A stretch of 64,000 nt of DNA from Tenacibaculum sp. 190524A02b (lineage in GTDB: Bacteria; Bacteroidota; Bacteroidia; Flavobacteriales; Flavobacteriaceae): the NCBI RefSeq assembly GCF_964036645.1, contig NZ_OZ038525.1:1659501-1723500 (forward strand), read 5' to 3'. Every line of letters starts with the position of its first letter. Position 1 is the stretch's first letter. Made by a program: the position numbers and the translations under genes. Shown here piece after piece: positions 45,641 to 56,613 of this stretch. The notes beneath the pieces are model-generated. The model was given only the letters and a program-made list of their open reading frames with translations. It did no database searches and was not told the DNA's origin.

Positions 45641-48600
45641 ATGACACTAAAACAATTAAAAAAGAGTATTCCACTATTTTTTATCACAAAAAAAAACCTA
45701 CTAGTAGTGTTTTTTTTAATGATAGTGAGTATTGCCTTTTCACAACAAAAAGAAATTACAGGTAAAGTAATTGGACAAGATGGAGAACCCTTAATTGGAG
45801 TATCCGTAATTATTCAAGGAACCGTAAAAGGAACAGAAACTGATTTTGATGGAAATTACAAAATAAACGCTTCATCATCTACAGTTCTAATTTTCAGCTA
45901 TATTGGATTTAAAACGAAAAACATTATAGTTGGCAACAAAACAATTATTAATACAACACTTGAAGACGACTCTCAAGCTTTAGATGAAGTAGTTATTGTT
46001 GGATATGGTACCCAAAAAAAGAGTGATGTTACTGGAGCTGTTGGACAAGTTAAGTCTAAAGAGCTAACAAGAGTAACAACAACAAACCCTACCGATGCCC
46101 TTCAAGGTCGTGTAGCTGGTGTAACAGTAACTGCTTCCTCTGGTTCTCCTGGTAGCGTTGCTGATATTTTAATTAGAGGAATTGGTAGTTTTGGAAACAA
46201 CAGACCTCTTTTTATTGTAGATGGTGTCCAAGCTGACCCATACTTCATTGATCCTAGTAACATTGACTCAATAGAAGTTTTAAAAGATGCTGCTTCTGCT
46301 GCTATTTACGGTACAAGAGCCGCTAATGGTGTAATTATAATTTCTACCAAAAAAGGAAAAAAAGGTAAAATTACTGTCAATATAGAACAATCATATAGCT
46401 TTAACACACAAAGAAAAAAAATTAATCTATTAGACGCTAACGGTTATGTACAAGTTCACAGGCAAATGTATGAGAACGCAGGTGAAACTTTAAAAAACTA
46501 CATTACTAATCCTTCTAATATAAATTCTAACTGGGTAGATGCTACGCATAGAGACGGAAGTTTAAACATACTTAATGCAAGAGTAAGTGGAGCTTCTGAC
46601 AAGTTAAATTTTAGCTTAGGTGGAAATTACGCAAATGAAACTGGTCTTTTAATTGGCTCAGAGTTTCAAAAAAGAGGAATTTTTGCAAATGCTTCTTTTA
46701 AAGATGAAAAATTAACCGTTACTGGTGCTTTTAATTATTCAGAAACCAATAGACGCACTCATCAATTCTCGTTAAGAGAAACTTTCCAAATATCACCACT
46801 AATTCCAATATACGACCCTTCAAAAGAGTCTGGTTTTGGTTATAGAGATGGTGATATACCAAACCACAGAAACCCTGTTGGTGAAGACTTTTTTAATGAA
46901 GGAAGCACTAGATTAAAGTATTTTTTAGCCAATGTTGGTGTTAAATATGAATTATTTAAAAACCTAACTCTTGGCGCTAATTATTCTATTTCTAATTTAT
47001 CAAATTTCACTAATAATTTCCACAAACCATTTAAAATTACTGATGGAAATGGTGCCGAACTTGATCGTTTCTTCTTTCTTTCAGAATACGACAGTAACTT
47101 TAGAAGAAATAATCAAGAATACACTATTAACTACAAGTTTGAGACCGACAACCATAACTTAGAGGTACTTGCTGGTTATCAGAGAATAAATGAACCTTTT
47201 AGAGAAAATAACACACAAGCTGAAGGATGGAAAATTTCTGATACTGATTTAGATGGAAATGGAGACCTAGATGATAAGGAACCTGTTGCTTTGGCTGATG
47301 AAAACTTCAAAACCTTAAATGCCTTTAGAGTTGCTGGTGCTACTTTTTCTGGAACAGGAACCAATGCTACATATGCACTTGTTTCTCAATTTGGTAGAAT
47401 TAATTATGCTTTTAAAGATAGATACTTATTTCAGACTAGTGTAAGAAGAGACGGAAGTTCAAAATTTGGTAAAAACAGTAAGTACGGTATCTTTCCTTCA
47501 TTTGCATTAGGTTGGAAACTTACTGAAGAAAGTTTTATGAAAGATCAAAACTTTTTTGATTTTTTGAAGCTTCGTTATAGTTGGGGACAAGCAGGTAATG
47601 ATAGTGCTTTGAATTATTATGCACATCAAGCTTTAATCTCTCAAGGTCCAAATTCTTGGGATGGTGGATATGTATTTGGCACTCCTCAAGCTTCATCTAC
47701 AGGTAGTATTGCAAGAGACTTAGAAAACCCAGATTTACAATGGGAAACTAATATTTCTTCAAACATTGGTATTGATTACTCTATACTGAATAGAAAAATA
47801 AAAGGTTCTATTAACTATTACAATACACAAACTAAAGATTTATTAATAGTAAAAGAAGTTGCTCCTTCTAGCGGTGTTAGAAATCCAGTAGTAAACGTAG
47901 GGGAATTTGAAAATAATGGACTTGAATTTGAGTTAGGCTATAACGACACTTTTAACGAAGTTAAATTTTCTGCTTTTGCTACTTTTTCAACTTTAAATAG
48001 TGAAGTTACAAAGCTTGGTAGAGCTGATCAAATATTAAAAGGTAATGGACTCCTTTTTGGTGCTGATCATTTTGTTAATCAAACCAAAGTAGGATACGAG
48101 CCAGGCGCTTACTTTTTACCTGTTGCAGATGGTATTTTTCAATCACAAGCAGAAATAGATCAACATGATCCAAATGGCACTTTACAACCTGATGCTAAAC
48201 CAGGTGACATCCGTTTTATTGATCAAAATAACGATGGTATATTAGATGATAAAGATGAAACATACCAAGGTAGCGCTTTACCTAGTTACGAATACAGTTT
48301 AAACTTAACAGCTGATTATAGAGGAATAGATTTTAATATCTTTTTTCAAGGTGTTGGAGGTAATAAAATATACAACGGAAACAGGTTTCAGTCTTTAGGC
48401 TTAGATACTGGTAGAAACTTTGAAGCTGATGCGTTAAACGCATGGACTCCTTCTAACACAAATACAGATATTCCAAGAGCTGTACTTGGTGATCCAAACG
48501 GAAACAATAGAGCCTCTACTAGATTTTTAGAGAAAGGTGACTACTTACGTATTAAAACAATTCAATTAGGGTATTCACTTCCAAAAAGCATTCTAGAAAA

Positions 48601-48772
48601 CATAAATGTAAGCAAACTACGCTTTTTTGTAACTGGTCAAAACCTATTCACATTTACTAATTATAGTGGACTAGATCCAGAAGTTGCAGGTTCTATCCTA
48701 TCTAGAGGTATTGACAGAGCATTATACCCAAAATTTAAATCTGTAATTCTTGGGGCTCAACTTCAATTTTAA
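45641..48772 (+). CDS. SusC/RagA-family TonB-dependent outer-membrane transporter
   Basis: 1043 residues. After a signal peptide (to about residue 35, AFSQ) comes a carboxypeptidase-regulatory-like domain (EITGKVIGQDGEPLIGVSV), then the SusC signature DEVVIVGYGTQKKSDVTGAV, a plug domain (ALQGRVAGV, IRGIGSFGNNRPLFIVDGV) and the beta-barrel, ending in LGAQLQF. It imports oligosaccharides across the outer membrane with TonB energy, under the lid of SusD. First gene of the plus-strand PUL arm. No N-terminal anti-sigma signalling domain is seen. Confidence 0.96.
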   Translation: MTLKQLKKSIPLFFITKKNLLVVFFLMIVSIAFSQQKEITGKVIGQDGEPLIGVSVIIQGTVKGTETDFDGNYKINASSSTVLIFSYIGFKTKNIIVGNKTIINTTLEDDSQALDEVVIVGYGTQKKSDVTGAVGQVKSKELTRVTTTNPTDALQGRVAGVTVTASSGSPGSVADILIRGIGSFGNNRPLFIVDGVQADPYFIDPSNIDSIEVLKDAASAAIYGTRAANGVIIISTKKGKKGKITVNIEQSYSFNTQRKKINLLDANGYVQVHRQMYENAGETLKNYITNPSNINSNWVDATHRDGSLNILNARVSGASDKLNFSLGGNYANETGLLIGSEFQKRGIFANASFKDEKLTVTGAFNYSETNRRTHQFSLRETFQISPLIPIYDPSKESGFGYRDGDIPNHRNPVGEDFFNEGSTRLKYFLANVGVKYELFKNLTLGANYSISNLSNFTNNFHKPFKITDGNGAELDRFFFLSEYDSNFRRNNQEYTINYKFETDNHNLEVLAGYQRINEPFRENNTQAEGWKISDTDLDGNGDLDDKEPVALADENFKTLNAFRVAGATFSGTGTNATYALVSQFGRINYAFKDRYLFQTSVRRDGSSKFGKNSKYGIFPSFALGWKLTEESFMKDQNFFDFLKLRYSWGQAGNDSALNYYAHQALISQGPNSWDGGYVFGTPQASSTGSIARDLENPDLQWETNISSNIGIDYSILNRKIKGSINYYNTQTKDLLIVKEVAPSSGVRNPVVNVGEFENNGLEFELGYNDTFNEVKFSAFATFSTLNSEVTKLGRADQILKGNGLLFGADHFVNQTKVGYEPGAYFLPVADGIFQSQAEIDQHDPNGTLQPDAKPGDIRFIDQNNDGILDDKDETYQGSALPSYEYSLNLTADYRGIDFNIFFQGVGGNKIYNGNRFQSLGLDTGRNFEADALNAWTPSNTNTDIPRAVLGDPNGNNRASTRFLEKGDYLRIKTIQLGYSLPKSILENINVSKLRFFVTGQNLFTFTNYSGLDPEVAGSILSRGIDRALYPKFKSVILGAQLQF

Positions 48773-48788
48773 CTAAAAAATTTATAAC

Positions 48789-50324
48789 ATGAAAAATATA
48801 ATAATCACATTATTAACTGTAATCATTTTTACTTCATGTAATGATGATACTTTTTTAGATCAAAAATCTCCTGATCAATTAACTTCAGGTTCTTTCTGGA
48901 GAAATGCAGCTGATGCACAAGCTGGATTAACCGCTGCATACTCCGAATTAGAATCAAGAAGTAACTTTTGGGATGGATGGCAAGAAGGAAGACCTGTTGT
49001 TGAATATTTCAGATCAGACTATGCTTTACCTGGTCCAGATGCTTCAAACTACGCACATTGGATGTCAATATTTAATTTTAATTACACCAATGGTCATACA
49101 TTTATTAATGTTTTATGGACTACTAATTATAAAGGACTGAACTTTGCTAATCAAGTAATTACAAAGGTAAATAAAATGACACCTGAGCAAATTTCTAATG
49201 TCGATAAAAAACAAATTATTGGAGAAGCAACTTTCTTAAGAGGATATTATCATTTTAAATTATTAACTCTCTATGAAAAAATAATTGTAAGAACTGAAAT
49301 TATTTCAGAAAAAACATTGGATAAAGCATTAGCTTCAAGGCCTGAAGCTTGGCAAGCTATCATTCAAGATTTCAAAGACGCAGCTTCAATGCTACAAAAC
49401 AAAGAAATGACCGAAGCTGGAAGAGCCACTAAAGGAGCTGCATATGCGTACTTAGGTAAAGCATATCTACATAAAGCAGGCGATGCTAGTTCCGCTGACA
49501 CTAATGACTTTAAAAATGCTGCTGATGCATTTAAAAAAGTTACTGATGGTAGCTCAGGAAACTACAGTTTAGAGCCTGATTTTTTAAGTAATTTTAATGG
49601 TGAAAATGAGAATAATCAAGAATCTGTTTTTGAATTACAGTTTAAAACAGGAGATGCTAATTCATGGAATGCCACAAGACTTCACGCCTTCATAGGTGAT
49701 TGGTCTATTGGAGGATGGGGCGGCATTGAAGCTACTAAAGCTTTAGAAACCACTATGAAATCTGAAGGAATGATAGCCACTAATGGACTATATGATAATA
49801 GACTATATGGAACCATCTATTTTAGAGATCCTTTTTACAATGATACCTCAACATCACAAATGCAAGGCTCTACTTGGGATGCACTTATGAACAGCCAGTA
49901 TAACAATACCAATGACAATAAAGTATATTTTAGAAAATGGCTTCCTAATTATGTCAGAAACAATTCATATATAGGTCTTAATGTCACTTTAATGAGATAT
50001 GCAGATGTCCTATTAATGTATGCTGAAGCATTGAATGAAACTGGCGCTACAAATGAAGCCATTAATTTAATTAATGAAATAAGAGCTAAACATGGTTTAA
50101 TGCCTCCAATTACAGTAACAACTAAAGATGATGTTAAAAACCAAATTATTCACGAGAGAACAATGGAGTTAACGTTAGAATCTGTTCGTTTTTACGATTT
50201 AAGAAGATGGGGAATGTTAGACAATGCTATGAATGCAAGTGGAAGAACCGGTTTTTCATCTGATTCACACGCATACTTACCCGTTCCTTTATCAGAAATT
50301 AATAATAACAATGAAGTAAACTAA
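48789..50324 (+). CDS. SusD/RagB-family glycan-binding lipoprotein
   Basis: 511 residues. The lipoprotein signal ends at IIFTSC (Cys17), followed by the SusD opening FLDQKSPDQLTSGSFWRN. The TPR-like core holds ATFLRGYYHFKLLTLYE and the C-terminus the RYADVLLMYAEALNETG and HERTMELTLESVRFYDLRRWG motifs. It is the surface lid of the SusC transporter and selects the glycan. It follows susC by 16 bases and ends before a hairpin terminator. Confidence 0.96.
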   Translation: MKNIIITLLTVIIFTSCNDDTFLDQKSPDQLTSGSFWRNAADAQAGLTAAYSELESRSNFWDGWQEGRPVVEYFRSDYALPGPDASNYAHWMSIFNFNYTNGHTFINVLWTTNYKGLNFANQVITKVNKMTPEQISNVDKKQIIGEATFLRGYYHFKLLTLYEKIIVRTEIISEKTLDKALASRPEAWQAIIQDFKDAASMLQNKEMTEAGRATKGAAYAYLGKAYLHKAGDASSADTNDFKNAADAFKKVTDGSSGNYSLEPDFLSNFNGENENNQESVFELQFKTGDANSWNATRLHAFIGDWSIGGWGGIEATKALETTMKSEGMIATNGLYDNRLYGTIYFRDPFYNDTSTSQMQGSTWDALMNSQYNNTNDNKVYFRKWLPNYVRNNSYIGLNVTLMRYADVLLMYAEALNETGATNEAINLINEIRAKHGLMPPITVTTKDDVKNQIIHERTMELTLESVRFYDLRRWGMLDNAMNASGRTGFSSDSHAYLPVPLSEINNNNEVN

Positions 50325-50351
50325 GAACTATAATTAACTCAAGTTAATAAA

Positions 50352-50411
50352 AACAGCATGTATACTAACTAAAAGAAAGAAATTTAATTTAGAAATACAT
50401 GCTGTTCCTTT
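50352..50411 (+). terminator. Terminator after susD
   Basis: AACAGCATGTAT (50352-50363) pairs with ATACATGCTGTT (50395-50406), followed by CCTTTTT. It separates susCD from the enzyme genes and would allow SusCD to be made in excess. Nothing else is seen in 50412-50557. Confidence 0.7.
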
Positions 50412-50557
50412 TTAATTAAAGTTTTGCGCTTATTTTAATTATTTATTAACCTAGTTACCATATTATTTTAACACCTTTACAAAAGGTTGTCTTCTAATTT
50501 TATTTTGTAATTATATTCACTTACATTAGTATACAACTCACTGCCAACAACTACTAA

Positions 50558-52768
50558 ATGATCCTTTCAAAAACAAAACTATTACTACTATTTACAACTA
50601 TTTATTGTTTAGGATGTAAACCAAACAAACAATCTTCTTTAACCCAAAAAGACAATACCATGATGACTATTAAAAATGTTCTAAATAGAAGTATCGGAAC
50701 AAAAAATAGCAATCACTTTTCTCTGGAGTTAATTAAAGACAGTACCAACACAGACTGGTTTTCTTTAGAAAATAGAAATGATTCAATATTAGTCCAAGGT
50801 AATTCTCCTGTAGCACTTATACGTGGTGTGTATGATTATTTAAAAAATGAATGTAATAGTATTTATAGTTGGTCAGGAAAAAATATTCAAATTCCTTCTC
50901 CTCTTCCTCCTGTAAACAGAAAAGTACAATCTCCTTATCAATACAGATATTATTTTAATGTAGTAACTCATGGCTACTCCACTCCTTATTGGGATTGGGA
51001 ACGATGGGAAAAAGAAATTGACTGGATGACTTTGCATGGTATCAATATGCCTTTAATAGGCGGAGCACATGAGGCTATTTTAGCTAGAGTTTTTAAAAAA
51101 ATAGGATTACAAGAAGAAGAAATTAATCAATATTTTTCAGGACCAGCACATTTCCCTTGGAACAGAATGGGAAATTTAAATGGTTGGGACGGTACTTTAC
51201 CTAAAAGCTACTTTCAAAAACAGATTAAGCTCACCCATCAGATGTTAGAGCGAATGCGTACTTTAAATATAACACCTATTATTCATGCTTTTGCTGGTTT
51301 TGTCCCAAAAGGGATTAAAAGAGTTTTTCCTGATGCAGAAGTAAGAGAATTAGGTTGGGGAGGTGGATTACCATTAGAAAACAATGGTTTTATCCTTTCG
51401 CCTACTAGTAAACTATTTTTAGAAATTGGTTCGCTTTATATTAAAGAATGGGAAAAAGAATTTGGTGAAGCTGAATATTATTTAGCTGATAGTTTTAATG
51501 AAATGGACGCACCTCTTTCTAACGAACCTGAAAAAGCACTTGCCGAATTAGCTTCTTATGGAAAATCTGTATACCAATCTATTAAAAATGCTAACCCTAA
51601 CGCTACTTGGGTTATGCAAGGTTGGACATTTCCTTATCATAAAAAAAACGGTAAACTTTTTTGGACTCCTGAACGATTAAAAGCTTTGGTATCTGAAGTA
51701 CCTGATGATAAATTATTAATTCTTGATTTAGCCAATGAATACAATCATGATTTTTGGAAAATACCTCCTTCTTGGAAAATGTATGATGGTTTTTTTAACA
51801 AAAAATGGATTTATTCTTTTATACCAAACATGGGAGCTAAAATTCCTTTAAACGGAAAATTAAACACGTATGCTTCTATCCCTTTTGATGCACTAAATTA
51901 TAAGAACAAAAAGAATTTAATAGGTTTTGGTTTCGCTCCTGAGGGAATTGAAAATAACGAACTAATTTATGAGCTTTTATCTGATGTTGCATGGAGAACA
52001 CAACCTATAAACCTTGATAATTGGTTAGCCAATTACGCAACTCAACGCTACGGTAGCTACCCTCAAAACATGAAAACAGCTTATGATTGGCTACGTAAGT
52101 CTGCTTATGGTACTTTTACTGATCACCCAATGCATCGTTATCAATTTAGACCTTATCACAAACCTGAAGGTGTAGAAGATCACGCAACTGTACATCATTC
52201 TTTGGAATTTGGTAAAGCTGTTGAAGCTTTCTTACAATGTGCTCCAGAATTAAAAAACAGCTCTCTTTATACCTATGATGCTATTGAAATGGTAACTCAA
52301 TATTTAGGTTTAGTTGCAGACCAACAACTATTGCGTTTTTTAGATAATTCTCAAGAGCAACCTCTAAAGGAACCTTTACATATTCTTTTTAATATAGATA
52401 AACTTTTAGCTTCTCACCCTAATAGAAAATTAAATGATTGGATAGATTTTGCTAGAAAATGGGGAGATACTAAAGAAGAAAAAAATTATTACGAATCTAA
52501 TGCTAAGAGATTGATTACAACTTGGGGCGGCGACCCTGTAAACGATTATTCTGGACGTGTTTGGAATGGGCTTATCAAAGATTATTACATACCTAGATGG
52601 GAAAACTACCATAACGACAACTCTAATGAACGAAAACAACACATGAGAAAGTGGGAAGAAAAATGGATTGTAACTCCATACAATACATCAATACAACCTT
52701 TTTCTAACCCTTTGGGAAAATCAATTGAATTATTTAACCAATATAAAAATAATCTATCCTCAAAATAA
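50558..52768 (+). CDS. GH89 alpha-N-acetylglucosaminidase, lipoprotein
   Basis: 736 residues, NAGLU-type. The lipoprotein signal ends at CLGC (Cys20). A short N-terminal domain is followed by the TIM barrel beginning YRYYFNVVTHGYSTPYWDW, with LADSFNEMDAP carrying the likely acid/base Glu315, aligning with Glu316 of the human enzyme as I recall. A helical C-terminal domain follows. It removes terminal alpha-linked GlcNAc, as found on gastric-type mucins and heparan sulfate. First of five tightly packed enzyme genes. Confidence 0.93.
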   Translation: MILSKTKLLLLFTTIYCLGCKPNKQSSLTQKDNTMMTIKNVLNRSIGTKNSNHFSLELIKDSTNTDWFSLENRNDSILVQGNSPVALIRGVYDYLKNECNSIYSWSGKNIQIPSPLPPVNRKVQSPYQYRYYFNVVTHGYSTPYWDWERWEKEIDWMTLHGINMPLIGGAHEAILARVFKKIGLQEEEINQYFSGPAHFPWNRMGNLNGWDGTLPKSYFQKQIKLTHQMLERMRTLNITPIIHAFAGFVPKGIKRVFPDAEVRELGWGGGLPLENNGFILSPTSKLFLEIGSLYIKEWEKEFGEAEYYLADSFNEMDAPLSNEPEKALAELASYGKSVYQSIKNANPNATWVMQGWTFPYHKKNGKLFWTPERLKALVSEVPDDKLLILDLANEYNHDFWKIPPSWKMYDGFFNKKWIYSFIPNMGAKIPLNGKLNTYASIPFDALNYKNKKNLIGFGFAPEGIENNELIYELLSDVAWRTQPINLDNWLANYATQRYGSYPQNMKTAYDWLRKSAYGTFTDHPMHRYQFRPYHKPEGVEDHATVHHSLEFGKAVEAFLQCAPELKNSSLYTYDAIEMVTQYLGLVADQQLLRFLDNSQEQPLKEPLHILFNIDKLLASHPNRKLNDWIDFARKWGDTKEEKNYYESNAKRLITTWGGDPVNDYSGRVWNGLIKDYYIPRWENYHNDNSNERKQHMRKWEEKWIVTPYNTSIQPFSNPLGKSIELFNQYKNNLSSK

Positions 52769-52770
52769 AC

Positions 52771-54612
52771 ATGAAACAAATTCTACTGCACACCCTACTT
52801 TTCTGCTTTATTACATGTATAAACGCACAAGAATCTCAGAAAAATTTCACATTATTAAATAATAATATTACTATTAATTATGCTTCCAATAATGCATCAA
52901 TTGATATTAAAACAGCAAATATTCAAAAGGGTTTAGCCATTGCTTCCATTACATTAAAAAGCAATCAACAATTTACCCCCAAAAAACTATCTATTAAATG
53001 GTCAACTCCTTCAAATAATATAGCTGGCTACTGGAGCAGTAAAGCTTTTTTTAATAAAACTATTACACCTGACTGGGGACCAGCTAAAGTAAAATCAATG
53101 TTAGCTAGGCATGCTCCTGTTATTTCACTATTTGGTTTTGATGATATAAATCAACAAACTTTTGCGGTATCAGATGCTTTAAATACAGCAATTACAAGCA
53201 CCTCTGTTAAAGAAGAAAACGGTATGATTTATAATGAAGTGCAATTGTTCACTGAAAAACACAAAGCACTTAAAGAATACACAGTACAACTCCGTTTAGA
53301 TGCTAGACCTATTAATTATACCACTTCTCTTAATGAAGTAAATACCTGGTGGGAAACTTTTCCTATTTATAAACCCGCTCAAGTTCCTGAAGCAGCAAAA
53401 CTACCTGTATATTCTACCTGGTATAGTTATCATCAAAATGTAACTGAAGAAGCCATTTTAAAAGAATGTAAACAATCTAAAGCCATGGGATACGAAACCG
53501 TTATTGTTGACGATGGCTGGCAAACTTTAGATAGCAATCGAGGTTATGCCTATACTGGTGATTGGCAAGCGGAACGTTTAAAAGGTATAAAATCATTAGT
53601 TGAAAAAGTACATCAGTTAGATATGAAATTTATGCTTTGGTATGCTGTTCCTTTTGTTGGTGAAAAGTCAAGTGTTTACAACCAAATGAAAGGAAAGTTC
53701 CTTACTCATTGGAAAGGTCAAGGAACTTATGTCGTTGATCCAAGGTATCCTGAAGTACGAAAATTTATTATCAACACGTATATTAAAGCAGTAAAAGAAT
53801 GGAATTTAGATGGGTTTAAACTAGATTTTATTGGTTGGTTTAAAGCTTTTAAAGACACTAAATTAGTAGCTAAAGAAGGGATGGATTTTGCTTCTGTAAA
53901 TGAAGCTACAGATAAATTAATGACTGATTTAATGGCTTCTTTAAAGCATTTAAAATCAGATATTCTAATAGAATTCAGACAGCCGTATACGGGACCTTTG
54001 ATGAAAAAGTATGGGAATATGCTTAGAGCCTCAGATTGTCCCAATATGGCAGTTACCAATAGAATTGAAACAACTGATTTACGCTTAATTAGTGGTAAAA
54101 CAGCTGTACATTCTGATATGATTATGTGGCATTATGACGAACCTGTAGAAGTTGCTGCTTTGCAGTTTTTAAATGTATTGTTCTCAGTTCCTCAAATATC
54201 AGTCAGATTAGCAGACATCCCTAAGGAACAGTTTCAAATGATTCGTTATTATACTAAGTACTGGCTAGAAAATAGAAGTATTTTGTTAGAAGGTGAATTT
54301 CTTCCTCAAAAACCACAACAAAACTATCCTTTAATTGAAGCTAAAGGTAAAAACAAAAAAATTACAGTAACCTACAATACAAAAACTATCAGTCTTGAAA
54401 CTGATCATCATTTAAAACAGGATATTATTAACGCAAAATCATCTAAAAGAATTATTCTTGATGTAAAAGGAACCAAACAAAAATACAACTGTTATATACA
54501 TAATTGTATGGGAAAATTAATCTCTAATCAAAAAATAACCTTAAAAGAAGGGGTATATGGTTTTGATATACCTGCTTCTGGAAGTATTTCTTTTCATCCT
54601 ATTAACAACTAA
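52771..54612 (+). CDS. GH36-like alpha-galactosidase (clan GH-D)
   Basis: 613 residues with a signal peptide (to about residue 19, INAQ). A beta-sandwich N-terminal part precedes a TIM barrel with STWYSYHQNVTEE, VIVDDGWQ, then nucleophile Asp352 in GFKLDF and acid/base Asp422 in LRASDCP. These fit clan GH-D alpha-galactosidases or alpha-N-acetylgalactosaminidases. Export places it in the periplasm. Two bases after the GH89 gene. Confidence 0.85.
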   Translation: MKQILLHTLLFCFITCINAQESQKNFTLLNNNITINYASNNASIDIKTANIQKGLAIASITLKSNQQFTPKKLSIKWSTPSNNIAGYWSSKAFFNKTITPDWGPAKVKSMLARHAPVISLFGFDDINQQTFAVSDALNTAITSTSVKEENGMIYNEVQLFTEKHKALKEYTVQLRLDARPINYTTSLNEVNTWWETFPIYKPAQVPEAAKLPVYSTWYSYHQNVTEEAILKECKQSKAMGYETVIVDDGWQTLDSNRGYAYTGDWQAERLKGIKSLVEKVHQLDMKFMLWYAVPFVGEKSSVYNQMKGKFLTHWKGQGTYVVDPRYPEVRKFIINTYIKAVKEWNLDGFKLDFIGWFKAFKDTKLVAKEGMDFASVNEATDKLMTDLMASLKHLKSDILIEFRQPYTGPLMKKYGNMLRASDCPNMAVTNRIETTDLRLISGKTAVHSDMIMWHYDEPVEVAALQFLNVLFSVPQISVRLADIPKEQFQMIRYYTKYWLENRSILLEGEFLPQKPQQNYPLIEAKGKNKKITVTYNTKTISLETDHHLKQDIINAKSSKRIILDVKGTKQKYNCYIHNCMGKLISNQKITLKEGVYGFDIPASGSISFHPINN

Positions 54613-54618
54613 TTTCTT

Positions 54619-56589
54619 ATGAAAAAATTAGCCTACTGTTTAAAGATTTGTTTGTTTCTTTTTACACAATATATAGTTGGTCAAAACTATACCTTAGTTT
54701 CTCCAGATAAAACTATTAGAACTATTATTACTGTTAGTGAACATATCTCATACTCTATTTGGGTTGATAATAATTTGGTAATGGATGATTCTCGTTTATC
54801 GTTGACTTTAGACAATGGTATTAACTTAGGTAAAAAACCGATAATTGTAACTGCTAAAACCAATAATGTTAATCAAGTTTTAAAACCAGTACTTCGTGTA
54901 AAAAGTAAAGAAATTCAAGACATCTATAACGAGTTAACCTTAACTTTTAAGAACAAATATCTTGTTCGATTTAGAGCTTACAATAATGGTATTGCCTATC
55001 AATTTGAAACAAAATTTAAAGAAGATATTATTGTTAAAGATGAGGAAGCTACGTTTAACTTTACACAAAATAACAAAACTTATTTCCCTAGAGAGGCCGC
55101 TTTTTTTTCACATAATGAGCGTTTGTATGAACACAATGCTTTAGATACATTAACTACTAAAGATTTAGCTAGTTTACCTACTCTAGTTTCTTCAAAAAAC
55201 AATATAAAAATATTATTAACTGAAACGGCTTTATTAGACTACCCTGGTATGTGGTTAACTGGTAACAAAAGCAATAGTTTAAAAGCTACTTTTCCTAAGT
55301 TTGTTTTAAAAACTAAAGTTAATCGTTTTGAAAGATGGAAAGACGATAGAAGCCTAAAACCTATACAAACTGCTCCTTATATTGCTAAAACAAAAGGTAC
55401 TAGAACGTTTCCTTGGAGAATTATTGCTATAGCAAAGAATGATGAAGACCTAATTACTAACCAACTTAGTTATCAATTAGCAGCTCCTAATAAAATAAAA
55501 AACACTTCTTGGATACAACCTGGTAAAGTTGCTTGGGATTGGTGGAATGACAACAATATTTATGGCGTTGATTTTAAAGCAGGCATCAATACAGATACTT
55601 ATAAATATTATATAGATTTTGCGGCTAAATACGGTATTGAATATATCATTCTTGATGAAGGTTGGTATAAATTAGGTAATGTTTTAAGTATTATGCCTGA
55701 GGTTGATGTTATAGAATTAATTAACTATGGTAAATCTAAAAATGTTGGTCTTATCTTATGGGTTGCTTGGAGTTCTTTAGAGCAACAGCTAGAGAAAGCC
55801 CTAGACAGCTACCAAAAGTGGGGAGCTAAAGGAATAAAAGTAGACTTTATGCAACGTGACGATCAATGGATGGTTACTTATTATGAACGTGTAGCCAAAG
55901 CCTGTGCAGACAGGGAATTACTAGTTGATTTTCATGGCTCATATAAACCTGCTGGTTTACGAAGAACCTACCCCAATGTATTAACACGTGAAGGTGTAAA
56001 AGGTGCAGAAAATAATAAATGGGCTAAATACATTACCCCTACTCATAATGTTACTTTACCGTTTATTAGAATGGTGGCGGGTCCTATGGATTATACGCCT
56101 GGTGCTATGCGAAATGCACACGATGCTAATTTTAAAATCTCATGGAAAAGACCAATGGCTAAAGGAACTAGAGCACATCAAGTAGCTATGTATGTAGTAT
56201 ATGAAAGTCCGCTACAAATGCTTTGTGATTCACCTAGTAATTATTTAAAAGAAGATGTTACTACTAAATTTATTGCTCAAATTCCTACAATTTGGGACGA
56301 AACTAAGGTGTTACATGCTAAATTAGGAGAACATATTGCCTTAGCTAGAAAATATAAAGATACTTGGTATATAGGCGCAATGACCAATGAAACTGAAAAA
56401 GAACTTACCATTGATTTTTCTTTTTTAAAAAAAGGTACTTATAAGATAGAAATATTTAAAGACGGAACCAATGCAAATAGGAATGCTGTAGACTATAAAC
56501 TAATAACAAAAACTATTACTTCAAAAGACACATTAACTGCCAAACTTGCCAAAGGCGGAGGATGGTCAGCTATTATTAAAAAACAATAA
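54619..56589 (+). CDS. GH97 glycoside hydrolase, probable retaining alpha-galactosidase
   Basis: 656 residues, signal peptide to about residue 22 (IVGQ). The SusB-type layout is N-terminal beta-super-sandwich, TIM barrel (GKVAWDWWND onward) and C-terminal beta domain. An Asp409 in GIKVDFMQRDD sits where retaining GH97 alpha-galactosidases have their nucleophile; inverting alpha-glucosidases of the family lack it. So alpha-galactosidase is the better call. Six bases after the GH36 gene. Confidence 0.88.
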   Translation: MKKLAYCLKICLFLFTQYIVGQNYTLVSPDKTIRTIITVSEHISYSIWVDNNLVMDDSRLSLTLDNGINLGKKPIIVTAKTNNVNQVLKPVLRVKSKEIQDIYNELTLTFKNKYLVRFRAYNNGIAYQFETKFKEDIIVKDEEATFNFTQNNKTYFPREAAFFSHNERLYEHNALDTLTTKDLASLPTLVSSKNNIKILLTETALLDYPGMWLTGNKSNSLKATFPKFVLKTKVNRFERWKDDRSLKPIQTAPYIAKTKGTRTFPWRIIAIAKNDEDLITNQLSYQLAAPNKIKNTSWIQPGKVAWDWWNDNNIYGVDFKAGINTDTYKYYIDFAAKYGIEYIILDEGWYKLGNVLSIMPEVDVIELINYGKSKNVGLILWVAWSSLEQQLEKALDSYQKWGAKGIKVDFMQRDDQWMVTYYERVAKACADRELLVDFHGSYKPAGLRRTYPNVLTREGVKGAENNKWAKYITPTHNVTLPFIRMVAGPMDYTPGAMRNAHDANFKISWKRPMAKGTRAHQVAMYVVYESPLQMLCDSPSNYLKEDVTTKFIAQIPTIWDETKVLHAKLGEHIALARKYKDTWYIGAMTNETEKELTIDFSFLKKGTYKIEIFKDGTNANRNAVDYKLITKTITSKDTLTAKLAKGGGWSAIIKKQ

Positions 56590-56613
56590 ACTATCTAACT
56601 TTATTATAATATT